NCBI GenBank assembly: GCA_017465845.1
Contig: JAFTVH010000007.1
Location: 1 to 64,000 of the forward strand
From: Lachnospiraceae bacterium
Lineage (GTDB): Bacteria; Bacillota; Clostridia; Lachnospirales; Lachnospiraceae
Direction of reading: 5' to 3'
Length of the DNA stretch: 64,000 nucleotides
Shown here: positions 54,220-63,518 of the stretch, piece after piece
Layout of the letters: every line of letters begins with the position of its first letter
Position numbering within the stretch: position 1 is the stretch's first letter
Made by a program: the position numbers and the translations under genes
The notes under the pieces: generated by a model
Database searches by the model: none
What the model saw: the letters and a program-made list of their open reading frames with translations, nothing else
Told to the model about the DNA's origin: nothing

Positions 54220-54404
54220 GTAACAGTTCAGACGCGCCATTCGCAAAGCCGCGCCTTCGGCGATTTCCGCTGCTTCGCAGCTACCTTTGCAAACAAAACT
54301 TCCAGTTTTGTTTATAATCGGGCAATCAGCACAAGTCTATACACATGTGAAAAATCATGCGAGCATGATTTTTCGCATGCATACAGACTTGTCTGAACTG
54401 TTAC
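54220..54404. repeat. Palindromic repeat element, long copy
   Basis: A 185-bp unit bounded by inverted ends GTAACAGTTCAGAC (54220-54233) and GTCTGAACTGTTAC (54391-54404). Inside are a 12-bp inverted repeat GAAAAATCATGC/GCATGATTTTTC (54349-54374), an AACAAAACT/AGTTTTGTT hairpin and several GC-rich small hairpins. No protein is encoded. The same ends recur at 55306-55355. It looks like a small non-autonomous dispersed repeat. Confidence 0.65.
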
Positions 54405-54575
54405 CGAAGATATAAGGAAAAGAATTGTATCTTTTCGGAGATTATGGTAGAATAGACATCGTGACGGGGCGACATTGCAAAAAAGTGTATGACCGGATGA
54501 ACATGTATGATAAAACGCATACAGCATAATGCGAAATGTGTTAAGGTATGTATAGAGAGAAAGAAGACAGTTTAA

Positions 54576-55289
54576 ATGTATTCATTTGACAGTAAGATCA
54601 GATATAGTGAATGTGACAGTGAAGGCAAGCTGACGCTGCCGGGGCTGATGAATTATTTTCAGGATGCTTCCACATTTCAGTCGGAATTGCTGGGGGTGGG
54701 CGTAAATTATTTAAAGGCCCATCATCAGGTGTGGGTATTGTCTTCCTGGCAGATTGAGGTGGAACGTTATCCCAGGTTGTGTGAAGATGTGGAGATTGGC
54801 ACCTTCCCTTATGATTTTAAGGCATTTCTGGGCAGTCGAAATTTCTTTATGAGAACAAAAGACGGACAGTATGCGGCAAAAGCCAATAGTCTGTGGAGTC
54901 TTCTGGATACGGACACTATGAGACCCAAGCAGCCTGCTGCAGAGCTGCTTGAAAAGTATCCTGTAAAGCCGAGATTGGAGATGGACTATGCTTCCCGTAA
55001 GATTATCGTACCGGAAAGCGGCGTTCAGAAGGAGCCTGTTGCGGTGAAGAAACATCACCTGGATACGAATCACCATGTGAATAATGGGCAATACATCAAT
55101 ATTGCCATGGAATATCTGCCGGAAGGTTTTGGCAGAGGACGCGGAGTGCGACAGCTTAGAGCAGAGTATAAAATGCAGGCTTTTTTGAATGATGTATTAT
55201 ATCCTTATGTAGTGAAGAGTGAGGATGGAGTAATTGTTTCGCTTCGTAATGAAGTGGGAAAGCCTTATGTGAATGTAGAGTTTCGGTAA
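54576..55289 (+). CDS. Acyl-ACP thioesterase
   Basis: A 237-residue double hot-dog thioesterase of the acyl-ACP thioesterase family, releasing free fatty acids from acyl carrier protein. Features are YSECDSEGKLTLPGLMNYFQD at the start, WQIEVERYPRLCEDVEIGT, and the catalytic TNHHVNNGQYI with Asn/His in the second half. The length is standard. The gene stands alone, flanked on both sides by copies of a palindromic repeat. Start has a weak GAAAGAAGA site. Confidence 0.9.
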   Translation: MYSFDSKIRYSECDSEGKLTLPGLMNYFQDASTFQSELLGVGVNYLKAHHQVWVLSSWQIEVERYPRLCEDVEIGTFPYDFKAFLGSRNFFMRTKDGQYAAKANSLWSLLDTDTMRPKQPAAELLEKYPVKPRLEMDYASRKIIVPESGVQKEPVAVKKHHLDTNHHVNNGQYINIAMEYLPEGFGRGRGVRQLRAEYKMQAFLNDVLYPYVVKSEDGVIVSLRNEVGKPYVNVEFR

Positions 55290-55305
55290 GTGCAGAAAAT
55301 TCGCA

Positions 55306-55355
55306 ACAGTTCAGACAAGTCCATACATATGCATACGAACTTGTCTGAACTGTTA
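55306..55355. repeat. Palindromic repeat element, short copy
   Basis: AACAGTTCAGACAAGT (55306-55321) and its inverse ACTTGTCTGAACTGTT (55340-55355) enclose 18 bases. The ends equal those of the 185-bp unit at 54220, so this is a short form of the same repeat with most of the interior missing. It could also fold as a terminator after the thioesterase gene. Confidence 0.7.
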
Positions 55356-55435
55356 TGAAAAATGACACAAAAATGATACATCTATGCAACAAAATAGATA
55401 AAAAGAGAGACTGATATAAGAACGATGGAGGAGTT

Positions 55436-56272
55436 ATGATCAGATTAGGCGAAACACAGACACTGGAAATTGTGAAGACAGTGGATTTTGGTGTATATCT
55501 TGCACCTTCTAAGGAAGAGCAGGAGGAGCGCATCCTGCTGCCGATAAAACAGGTGCCGCAAGGCAGCAAGCCCGGAGATCGTATCGAGGTTTTTGTATAT
55601 AGAGATTCTAAGGACAGGCTGATTGCCACCACCAATGTGCCAAAGCTTCAGATGGGGCAGGTAGCACTTCTTAAGGTGGCTCAGACCGGTAAATTCGGTG
55701 CTTTTCTGGACTGGGGGCTTGAAAAGGATCTGATGCTGCCGTTTAAGCAGCAGACAAGGAGAGCCAGAGAAGGAGAGGAAGTCCTGGTGTCCATGTATAT
55801 CGACAAGAGCGGCAGACTCTGCGCTACCATGAATGTCTATCAGGCACTTTTAAATGACAGCCCTTATCATAAGGATGACAAAGTAACCGGCAGAGTATAC
55901 CTTATCAGTGAAGAATTCGGAGCGTTCGTGGCAGTGGACAACCGATACTCTGCTCTGATTCCCAAAAAGGAACTGTACGGCAAAGTGGAAGTGGGGCAGG
56001 ACATCGAAGCAAGGGTGGCACAGGTGCTGGAGGATGGAAGACTGACCTTGAGCGTCCGCGAGAAGGCGTACCTGCAGATGGAAAAGGATGCAGCAGAGGT
56101 GCTTAAGATCATCGACAGCTATGACGGAGTCCTTCCTTTTAACGATAAGGTATCTCCGGAAATCATCAAACGGGAGACCGGTATGAGCAAAAACGAGTTT
56201 AAAAGGGCTGTTGGGAACCTGTTAAAGGCCGGAAAAATCGAAATTACGGATAAAGTAATTCGAAGAAAATAA
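55436..56272 (+). CDS. S1-domain RNA-binding protein, CvfB/YitL family
   Basis: A 278-residue cytoplasmic RNA-binding protein with three S1-like domains (about 1-65, 68-140 and 145-210; FGAFLDWGLEKDLMLP and FGAFVAVDNRYSALIP are the typical S1 strands) and a C-terminal winged-helix (SPEIIKRETGMSKNEFKRAV). The family, known as virulence regulator CvfB in staphylococci, adjusts expression after transcription. Length and domain order are complete. Start has GGAGG upstream. The 135-bp gap after it is very AT-rich and probably holds the promoter of the next gene. Confidence 0.92.
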   Translation: MIRLGETQTLEIVKTVDFGVYLAPSKEEQEERILLPIKQVPQGSKPGDRIEVFVYRDSKDRLIATTNVPKLQMGQVALLKVAQTGKFGAFLDWGLEKDLMLPFKQQTRRAREGEEVLVSMYIDKSGRLCATMNVYQALLNDSPYHKDDKVTGRVYLISEEFGAFVAVDNRYSALIPKKELYGKVEVGQDIEARVAQVLEDGRLTLSVREKAYLQMEKDAAEVLKIIDSYDGVLPFNDKVSPEIIKRETGMSKNEFKRAVGNLLKAGKIEITDKVIRRK

Positions 56273-56407
56273 AAAATGTTAGAAAAATGAAAAATTGCAT
56301 AAAAAACCCTTGCTTTTTTGTAGATTTTTTTGTAAATTTGTATTAAACTGATATTTGAGTAAAAATGTCGATTTAAAAGGAATATTTGCAGCAGAAGGAG
56401 CAGGGGT

Positions 56408-57493
56408 ATGATATCGAATCAGATTTTACAGAACACCATTGATGGGCTGAAGGGAATTGCCAGAGTGGAACTCAGTGTAATGGATGTAGATGGTAAGGAA
56501 GTGGCATCTACGATGGACATGAGTCATTGTTCCAGAGCAGCCATGGACTTTGCCGGTTCTCCGGCCGATTCCCAGGAGATTCAGGGATATCAATATTTTA
56601 AGATTTATGACGAACAGCAGTTGGAATATATCCTGGTGGCCGGTGGAAGCGGCGAGGATGTATATATGGTGGGCAAAATGGTGGCCTTCCAGATTCAGAA
56701 CCTGCTGGTAGCTTATAAGGAACGTTTTGATAAGGATAACTTTATCAAGAACCTGCTTCTGGATAACCTGCTTCTGGTGGATATATACAGTAGAGCTAAG
56801 AAATTACATATCCAGACCGATGTGCCGCGTGTGGCAATGATCGTGGAGACCGAGAACGGCAGGGACAGCAATATACTGGAGATGACCAGAGCGCATTTCG
56901 GTGCAGGCAGCAAAGATTTTGTGACTGCAGTGGATGAGCATAACATCATTGTGGTGAAAGATTTGACGGATGCAGAAACGGCCCGTGAAATCGAGAAGGC
57001 AGCCAGGATGCTGGATGCCAGCCTGAAGAAGGAAGGGATCAAGGAAGTACGTATCGCTTATGGTACCGTGGTCAGAGAGATTAAAGAGGTCAGCCGTTCC
57101 TATAAGGAAGCAAAGATGGCGCTGGATGTAGGAAAGATTTTCTTTGATGAGAGGAAGATTATTGCCTACAATGAACTTGGAATCGGAAGACTTATTTATC
57201 AGCTGCCTATTCCGTTGTGTAAGATGTTCATCAAAGAGATCTTCGAGGGAAAGAGTCCGGATGAGTTTGATGAAGAGACATTGACCACCATCAATAAATT
57301 TTTTGAGAACAGCCTGAATGTATCAGAGACATCCAGACAGCTGTTCATACATCGTAACACGCTTGTCTACAGACTGGACAAGCTGCAGAAGAGTACCAAT
57401 TTGGATCTGCGTGTATTTGAAGATGCCATTACTTTCAAGATTGCATTGATGGTAGTGAGATATATGAAATATATGGAGACTCTGCAGTATTAA
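56408..57493 (+). CDS. CdaR/PucR-type transcription regulator
   Basis: A 361-residue regulator with an N-terminal sensor-like region (1-120), a GGDEF-like CdaR middle domain (about 140-260) and a C-terminal PucR-type HTH (NVSETSRQLFIHRNTLVYRLDKLQ at about 307-330). This HTH differs from ordinary ones in its FIHRNTLVYRL core. It precedes ftsE by 85 bp and may control the division genes or be independent. Start ATG at 56408 has AAGGAGCAGGGG upstream. Confidence 0.85.
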   Translation: MISNQILQNTIDGLKGIARVELSVMDVDGKEVASTMDMSHCSRAAMDFAGSPADSQEIQGYQYFKIYDEQQLEYILVAGGSGEDVYMVGKMVAFQIQNLLVAYKERFDKDNFIKNLLLDNLLLVDIYSRAKKLHIQTDVPRVAMIVETENGRDSNILEMTRAHFGAGSKDFVTAVDEHNIIVVKDLTDAETAREIEKAARMLDASLKKEGIKEVRIAYGTVVREIKEVSRSYKEAKMALDVGKIFFDERKIIAYNELGIGRLIYQLPIPLCKMFIKEIFEGKSPDEFDEETLTTINKFFENSLNVSETSRQLFIHRNTLVYRLDKLQKSTNLDLRVFEDAITFKIALMVVRYMKYMETLQY

Positions 57494-57578
57494 AATGGGC
57501 AGGAAGCTGCGTCGCGGCTCTCCGGGCAGGAGGAATGTGGACTGGCCATTGAAGAACATTTAGAAAAGGTGACATTTC

Positions 57579-58322
57579 ATGGCAAATAAAGAATTATTAC
57601 AGATGCAAAGGCAACAGTTTATAGAAGAAAACGGTGTGATTTTTCTGGACAATGTAAGCAAATCCTATTCAAAGGGAGTGCCGGCCATTGACAGGATCAA
57701 CTTGAGAATAAATCCGGGAGAGTTTGTCTTCATTGTAGGAGACAGCGGCTCCGGGAAATCTACATTAATTAAATTATTGCTCCGGGAGCTGACTGCTACC
57801 AAGGGGAATGTGTATGTGATGGGAAATGATCTGGCAGTTCTGAAGCATCGCCAGATTCCCAGATTCAGACGTAATCTGGGAGTAGTATTCCAGGATTTCC
57901 GTCTGCTTTCAGACAGGAATGTATACGATAATGTGGCATTTGCCCAGCGGGTGGTACAGACACCTAATAGTGAAATACGCAGAAATGTACCGGCAATCCT
58001 TGCAACGGTAGGACTTGCAGGTAAATATAAGGCTAAGACCAACCAGTTGTCCGGTGGTGAGCAGCAGCGTGTGGCGCTTGCAAGAGCACTTGTGAACAAA
58101 CCTTCCATTCTTCTGGCAGATGAGCCTACCGGTAATCTGGATCCCAAGAATTCCTGGGAAATCATGAGACTTCTGGAGGAGATCAACGAGCAGGGGACCA
58201 CTGTAGTAGTGGTTACCCACAATAAGGAGATTGTGAATTCCATGCAGAAGCGCGTAGTGACAATGAAGAAAGGTATCATTGTAAGTGACCAGGAGGAAGG
58301 GGAGTATATCGATGAAGATTAG
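57579..58322 (+). CDS. ftsE: Cell-division ATP-binding protein FtsE
   Basis: A 247-residue ABC ATPase. Walker A is GDSGSGKSTLIK, the signature is LSGGEQQRVALARAL, Walker B is ILLADEPTGNLD and the switch histidine is in VVVTHN. The FtsE character shows in VFQDFRLLSDRNVYDNVAFA. It has about 18 residues before the usual start. It works with FtsX to regulate cell-wall hydrolases during division. The ftsX start codon lies inside its last codons. Confidence 0.95.
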   Translation: MANKELLQMQRQQFIEENGVIFLDNVSKSYSKGVPAIDRINLRINPGEFVFIVGDSGSGKSTLIKLLLRELTATKGNVYVMGNDLAVLKHRQIPRFRRNLGVVFQDFRLLSDRNVYDNVAFAQRVVQTPNSEIRRNVPAILATVGLAGKYKAKTNQLSGGEQQRVALARALVNKPSILLADEPTGNLDPKNSWEIMRLLEEINEQGTTVVVVTHNKEIVNSMQKRVVTMKKGIIVSDQEEGEYIDED

Positions 58323-59208
58323 TACGTTGTTATATACGATCAAACAGGGATTCGTAAATATTTTCCGAAATAAGTGGTATTCCCTTGCATCCATTGCTAC
58401 CATTTCGGCGTGCCTGTTCCTGTTTGGTATGTTTTATGCGATTGTGATGAATTTCCAGCATGTCGTAGAGAGCGCGGAAGAAGGTGTATGTATTTCGGTT
58501 CTGTTCGTGGAAGGCACGACTGAAGAGAGAATGAAAGAAATCAATGACATGATTGATGCCCGTGATGAAGTGGCCCGGACAGAGTTCATCTCTGCAGATC
58601 AGGCATGGGAAGAGTTCAGCCGGGACTATCTGCAGGGTTATACAGAGGGCTTTCCTGAGAATCCCCTGGTAGGAATGGATACCATTGAAGTCTACATGAC
58701 GGATGTGGAGAAGCAGGAGGATCTGGCAGTTTACATTGAGTCCATAACAGATGTGGACCATGTCAACCGTTCACTGGTTGTGGCTGATACGTTAAGCGGT
58801 GTTAACCTCATGATTGGATATGTATCCTTTGGTATTATCGGCATCCTGCTGGCAGTCAGTATTTTCCTGATCAGCAATACGATTGCTGTAGGAATTTCAA
58901 TCCGCAGTGAAGAAATAAATATTATGAAATATGTAGGCGCTACTGACTTTTTTGTCAGATCTCCTTTCGTACTGGAAGGTATGCTGATCGGGCTGGTAGG
59001 AGCTGCGATTCCGCTTGGCTTCATTTACAGCCTTTATAACACCGTACTGTCTTATTTGGTGGAGCGGTTTGCCATGCTGAGCAGCCTGCTGAATTTCCTG
59101 TCGGTGGAAGAGATATTTAAAAACCTGACGCCTGTTTCTCTGGCTGTGGGTGTGGGAATCGGTTTCCTGGGAAGCATGAAGACTGTCAGAAAGCATCTTC
59201 GTGTGTAA
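58312..59208 (+). CDS. ftsX: Cell-division permease FtsX
   Basis: A 298-residue membrane protein with a short cytoplasmic start, TM1 (about 25-45), a large extracellular loop with the FtsX_ECD fold (55-165), and three TM segments in the C-terminal half (SFGIIGILLAVSIFLISNTI and following). The ATG at 58312 overlaps ftsE by 11 bp. A GTG further upstream is rejected because AGGAGG lies between. It passes the FtsE ATP signal to the extracellular peptidase encoded next. Confidence 0.95.
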   Translation: MKISTLLYTIKQGFVNIFRNKWYSLASIATISACLFLFGMFYAIVMNFQHVVESAEEGVCISVLFVEGTTEERMKEINDMIDARDEVARTEFISADQAWEEFSRDYLQGYTEGFPENPLVGMDTIEVYMTDVEKQEDLAVYIESITDVDHVNRSLVVADTLSGVNLMIGYVSFGIIGILLAVSIFLISNTIAVGISIRSEEINIMKYVGATDFFVRSPFVLEGMLIGLVGAAIPLGFIYSLYNTVLSYLVERFAMLSSLLNFLSVEEIFKNLTPVSLAVGVGIGFLGSMKTVRKHLRV

Positions 59209-59233
59209 GAAATAAGTAGCAAAGCGAGAGAAT

Positions 59234-60451
59234 ATGAAGAGAAGAACGGTAGTATGTGCTGCACTGCTTCTGGCCTGGACCATGATGTCAGATGCAGCAC
59301 TTTCAGTCAATGCAACATATAGCGGAACAATTACTTCTGATACGATCAAAGAGATGGAGCAGCAGATCAGTGATGCCAAGAAGGAAAAAAACAGTCTGCA
59401 GGATAATGTCAGTGATCTGAAACAAATTAAGAAAGAACTGGAGCAGCAGAAGAGCAATCTTAAGAGTTATGTTACCAAGCTGGACCAGAGCGTGTCAGAG
59501 ATGGAACAGAATATAGCCAATCTGAAGACTCAGATTGTCAATAAGGAAGCTGCAATTGTCCGGACAGAGGCAGAACTTGTGGAGGCAGAAGAAACAGCAG
59601 CGCAACAGTATGATTCCATGAAAAAGCGCATAAGAATTATGTATGAGTCGGATCTCTCCGCCTCCATATGGAAAATATTTGCAGAATCGGATAGTTTTGG
59701 CAGCTTCTTAAAATTAGCTGATTATATCAACAGCATCTATGAGTATGATCAGAAAATGTTGGAAGAATATCAGCTGAACTGTGAATATATTGCGCTGTGT
59801 AAAGAACAGTTGGAACTGGAAAAGGAGATTCTGGACACCCAGAAGAAAAGCGTGGAGGAAGAACAGGCTCAGGTAGAAGCGCTGATTGACGCGAAGAACA
59901 AGCAGATTACCAGCTATGAGTCCGATATCAGCAATAAGGAGCAGGCGATCAAAGAATATGAAGCGGAGATTGCCGAGCAGAACGAAATTATTGCACAGCT
60001 GGAGAAAGCAGTAGAAGAGGAAAAAGAAAAGATAAAGCAGCAGAATACTTACGACGGCGGAGCCTTTGCTTTTCCTTTGGCTACTTATACCAGAGTGTCA
60101 GATGATTATGGTTACAGAATCCACCCTATACTGGGAGTGAAGCAATTCCACAATGGTGTTGACTTTGCTGCACCTAAGGGGACAGCGATTTATGCCGCCT
60201 ACGATGGAACTGTGATTGCATCGGCATATAGTTCTACCATGGGAAATTATGTAATGATCGATCATGGCGGCGGGCTTTATACCATATATATGCATGCATC
60301 CAAGCTGCTTACGTCCAGGGGAGACACTGTTTCAAAGGGAGATACCATAGCAGAGGTTGGATCCACGGGAAGGTCTACGGGTAACCATCTCCACTTTAGC
60401 GTGAGACTGAATGGTTCCTATGTATCGCCTTGGAATTATATATCCAATTAA
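59234..60451 (+). CDS. Peptidoglycan endopeptidase with coiled-coil, EnvC/PcsB-like, M23 domain
   Basis: A 405-residue exported protein: signal peptide (1-28), a long coiled-coil (about 35-265) that would contact FtsX, and a M23/LytM domain (about 285-405). Zinc ligands are intact: H-x-x-x-D in FHNGVDFAAP and H-x-H in HLHFSV. So unlike E. coli EnvC, which has a degenerate site and only activates amidases, this one should cut peptidoglycan itself. It follows ftsX by 25 bp, as in the division clusters of many Firmicutes. Confidence 0.92.
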   Translation: MKRRTVVCAALLLAWTMMSDAALSVNATYSGTITSDTIKEMEQQISDAKKEKNSLQDNVSDLKQIKKELEQQKSNLKSYVTKLDQSVSEMEQNIANLKTQIVNKEAAIVRTEAELVEAEETAAQQYDSMKKRIRIMYESDLSASIWKIFAESDSFGSFLKLADYINSIYEYDQKMLEEYQLNCEYIALCKEQLELEKEILDTQKKSVEEEQAQVEALIDAKNKQITSYESDISNKEQAIKEYEAEIAEQNEIIAQLEKAVEEEKEKIKQQNTYDGGAFAFPLATYTRVSDDYGYRIHPILGVKQFHNGVDFAAPKGTAIYAAYDGTVIASAYSSTMGNYVMIDHGGGLYTIYMHASKLLTSRGDTVSKGDTIAEVGSTGRSTGNHLHFSVRLNGSYVSPWNYISN

Positions 60452-60506
60452 AGGAAAATGCAACGGAGCATGATGGAAGGAGTGCCGCGAATGCGGTGAT
60501 AAAACG

Positions 60507-61853
60507 ATGGACAGAGAAGATGGATTTGCAGAAAATGAAGTGACGGAAAGACAGTATCAGGTTGAGGCAGAACGCAGAAAACGGGAGAAGAAAGGCTATT
60601 TTTTCAGTGGTCTGGTGGTGGGGCTGGCAGTTGCCTTGCTGATTATGGGAGGCGTGTATCTGATTACCACGCTGCAACAATATATTAAATATTCGAAACA
60701 GCAGAGTCAAAATCAGAATCAGGAAGAAACCTCAAAACAGGAGCTGACCGGTCAGTATGATGGAACCTTCCTGACTTCTGAAGTGCTTGAGAAGATACAG
60801 GTGATTGAGCAGCTGATCAAGCAGAGCTACTATAAAGATGAAGATATCAGCGCAGAAGAGATAGAAGAGGGTATTTACAGAGGCATGGTAAGCTCTCTGG
60901 GAGATATTTATTCCGATTATTATACCACGGAAGAACTGAATGCTCTGATGGAGCAGACAGAAGGCATCTATTATGGTATCGGTGCAGGTGTGAGTCTTGA
61001 TACAGTGACCACCTATCCTAAGATCATTAAGGTTTATGCCGGAACTCCTGCAGAGGAAGCCGGACTTCGGGAAGATGATATCATCTATGAGGTTGCCGGA
61101 GAAACTACTTATGGTCTTGATCTGACAGAAGTGGTATCCAGAATTAAAGGCGACGAAGGTACCTGGGTGAACCTGACCATATATAGAGAAGGTGAAGCGG
61201 ATTATCTGAGCATCGATGTACAGCGCCGCAAAGTGAACATCCCTACCGTTGATTTCAAGATGCTGAACGATGATATGGCATATATTCAGATATCTGAGTT
61301 CGACAGCGTTACGGTGGATCAGTTCGCGGAAGCCCTGGCTATGGCAAAAGGCAACAATATGAAGGGCCTGGTGCTTGATCTGCGCAGTAATCCCGGCGGA
61401 AGTCTGGATGCTGTGGTACAGATTGCAAGAAAGATCTTACCGGAAGGTATGATCGTGTATACAGAAGATAAATATGGACAGCGCAGTGAATATACCTGCG
61501 ACGGAGCCAATCAGATAGATGTCCCTGTGGTGGTGCTGATCAACGGTAATTCCGCTTCTGCTTCCGAGATTCTGGCAGGAGCCATCAAGGATTATGAAAT
61601 CGGAACGTTGGTAGGTACTACTACTTACGGAAAGGGTATTGTACAGTCCATTATCCCTTTGTCTGACGGCTCTGCTGTGAAAGTGACCATCAGCAGTTAC
61701 TTTACCCCTAAGGGCAACAATATCCACGGCATCGGTATCGAGCCGGATGTTGAGTGTGAATTTGACGGAGAGGCTTATTACAATGATCCTGCAAGACCGG
61801 ATAACCAGCTGGATAAGGCGGTGGAAGTGCTGCAGGAGCTGATTGAAAAGTAA
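60507..61853 (+). CDS. C-terminal processing peptidase (S41, CtpA-like)
   Basis: A 448-residue membrane-anchored protease: basic cytoplasmic start, a TM segment (about 32-55), a Gln-rich linker, a PDZ domain (about 150-235; YYGIGAGVSLDTVTTYPKII and IYEVAGETTYGLDLT) and the S41 catalytic domain with Ser in NGNSASASEILAGA and Lys in TTYGKGIVQ. It ends the division cluster and has its own terminator. It probably processes or degrades cell-wall enzymes outside the cell. Confidence 0.93.
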   Translation: MDREDGFAENEVTERQYQVEAERRKREKKGYFFSGLVVGLAVALLIMGGVYLITTLQQYIKYSKQQSQNQNQEETSKQELTGQYDGTFLTSEVLEKIQVIEQLIKQSYYKDEDISAEEIEEGIYRGMVSSLGDIYSDYYTTEELNALMEQTEGIYYGIGAGVSLDTVTTYPKIIKVYAGTPAEEAGLREDDIIYEVAGETTYGLDLTEVVSRIKGDEGTWVNLTIYREGEADYLSIDVQRRKVNIPTVDFKMLNDDMAYIQISEFDSVTVDQFAEALAMAKGNNMKGLVLDLRSNPGGSLDAVVQIARKILPEGMIVYTEDKYGQRSEYTCDGANQIDVPVVVLINGNSASASEILAGAIKDYEIGTLVGTTTYGKGIVQSIIPLSDGSAVKVTISSYFTPKGNNIHGIGIEPDVECEFDGEAYYNDPARPDNQLDKAVEVLQELIEK

Positions 61854-61873
61854 AAATGTGAAGAACTGAAACT

Positions 61874-61925
61874 GGCTGAACTTGAATGTCGCAGGCTTTT
61901 GCGATTTCAAGTTCAGTCATTTTTG
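61874..61925 (+). terminator. Intrinsic terminator of the division cluster
   Basis: CTGAACTTGAA / TTCAAGTTCAG with an inner TCGCA/TGCGA stem, followed by TTTTTG. It directly follows the CtpA-like gene. Confidence 0.85.
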
Positions 61926-61970
61926 TTGTCTTCAGAAATGATGACCAATTGCTGAAAATCTATAAAAAAT

Positions 61971-62031
61971 AAGAAATTTATATCCCTTGATATTAGTTTT
62001 TTCTAAGCCGTAAGAAATTTATAATACCCTT
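61971..62031 (+). promoter_or_regulatory. Direct repeats upstream of the GH10-like gene
   Basis: Two copies of AAGAAATTTATA, at 61971 and 62012, 41 bp (about four helical turns) apart, each followed by a C-C-C-T run. The second holds AGAAATTTATAATA, identical to 35211-35224 before the membrane AraC regulator. AraC proteins bind such spaced direct repeats, so this is a candidate operator. Confidence 0.5.
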
Positions 62032-62086
62032 TTTTGATGAAAAATATTAAGATAAAGTATATTAAGATAAAGCAGGGAGGCTTGAA

Positions 62087-63421
62087 ATGGAAAAGGAACC
62101 AAGAAAAGTACTTGAAAATATCTATGCAGAAAAGGAGTATATGGATAAAAGGGTCAGCGAGGGCATAGAGAAAAACCGGAAAGGTGACATCAAAATCCGC
62201 ATCACCGGGAATGGAAAACCTCTTTCCGGAACTAAGATCAAAGTCACGCAGACCACCCATGATTTTCATTACGGCGCCAATATTTTTATGCTGGATCAGT
62301 TTGAAAGCGAAGAAAAGAACAAACTTTACAGGAAATATTTTGGTGAAAGCTTCAATATAGCGACGCTTCCTTTTTACTGGAATGATCTGGAGCCTGAACC
62401 GGGCAAGCTTCGATTTTCCAAGGACAGTGAAAATATCTATCGCCGCCCCAATATCGAGCTTTGTATGGAATACTGCAGGGAAAACAATATAGAACCCAAA
62501 GTGCATTGCTTAAACTATTCCAACTTCTATCCCAATTGGGTCCCAAAAGATGATGTGAAAGAGGAGAAAAGGCTTCTTGAGAAACGTTTTAAAGAGCTTT
62601 CAGAGTTCTACGGTGATCAAATAAGACTTTGGGAAGTGACAAACGAAACCTATTGGTGTTCGAATCTTTATAAACGTCCTGCCTTTTACAGTGAAGACAA
62701 TTTTGTAGAATGGAGTTTCCAAAAGGCAGATAAATATTTCCAGCACAATTCCCTTATGATAAACGAGGCGGCGATGGTCTGGGATTGGGGCGGCTGTAAC
62801 CGAAATCCCTATTATATGCAAATTGAGCGTGCCTTGAAAAACGGCTGCCGTATTGACGAAATTGGAATTCAGTTCCATATGTTCTATCGGCGGGAGGCTG
62901 AACTTGCGAAAACAAAATCATACTATAATCCGAGAAACATACTTGGAGTCCTGGATAAGTTCGCAGAGTTTAAGAAGCCGGTCCAGATTACGGAAATAAC
63001 CTTCCCGGCATACAGTGAAAGCAGTGAGGATGAGGAAATCCAGGCAGAAATTCTGAAGAATGTTTATTCTATGTGGTTTTCCCATGAAGCGGTAAGCGGT
63101 ATTATTTACTGGAATTTAGTGGATGGCTATGCAGCATATGCACCGCAGGGGGATATGACTGCCGGGGAAAATTACTACTATGGCGGCCTTTTCAGATTTG
63201 ATTTCACGCCGAAACCGGCATATTTTATGTTACGCGATCTTTTTGAAAACAAATGGAGAACGAGAGAAGTTCTTACAAGCGATGAAAACGGCGAAATAGC
63301 CTTAAGAGGCTTTTATGGCAGTTATGAATTAGAGGCGGAAATAGACGGAAAGGTATACTCTGTCTCAGTACATCACAAAAAGGGCGAAAAGAGCGAATTT
63401 GAGATCTGCGCGGACGAATAA
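62087..63421 (+). CDS. Glycoside hydrolase family 10-like endo-xylanase
   Basis: A 444-residue enzyme with a small N-terminal beta region (about 30-65) and a GH10-like TIM barrel (about 70-385). The acid/base Glu is in LWEVTNETYW, preceded by VHCLNYSNFYPNWV, and the nucleophile Glu is in VQITEITFPAY; GIIYWNLVDGYA is also typical. There is no signal peptide, so it is intracellular, which is unusual for classical xylanases and fits hydrolysis of short imported oligosaccharides. The start has AGGGAGG upstream. It lies between two terminators, so it is a single-gene unit that shares an upstream motif with the AraC regulator at 35293. Confidence 0.82.
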   Translation: MEKEPRKVLENIYAEKEYMDKRVSEGIEKNRKGDIKIRITGNGKPLSGTKIKVTQTTHDFHYGANIFMLDQFESEEKNKLYRKYFGESFNIATLPFYWNDLEPEPGKLRFSKDSENIYRRPNIELCMEYCRENNIEPKVHCLNYSNFYPNWVPKDDVKEEKRLLEKRFKELSEFYGDQIRLWEVTNETYWCSNLYKRPAFYSEDNFVEWSFQKADKYFQHNSLMINEAAMVWDWGGCNRNPYYMQIERALKNGCRIDEIGIQFHMFYRREAELAKTKSYYNPRNILGVLDKFAEFKKPVQITEITFPAYSESSEDEEIQAEILKNVYSMWFSHEAVSGIIYWNLVDGYAAYAPQGDMTAGENYYYGGLFRFDFTPKPAYFMLRDLFENKWRTREVLTSDENGEIALRGFYGSYELEAEIDGKVYSVSVHHKKGEKSEFEICADE

Positions 63422-63468
63422 GAATATACCAAACGCTGCTTGAAGTTTTGCACCGGGTGTACTAAAGT

Positions 63469-63503
63469 AATACCAGGCCGCTGATCGGTCTGGTATTATT
63501 TTT
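63469..63503 (+). terminator. Intrinsic terminator after the GH10-like gene
   Basis: AATACCAG ... CTGGTATT with inner CCG/CGG, followed by ATTTTTGT. It lies immediately before the next gene's ribosome site, so it may also act as an attenuator for that gene. Confidence 0.8.
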
Positions 63504-63518
63504 GTAGGGAGGATGAAC

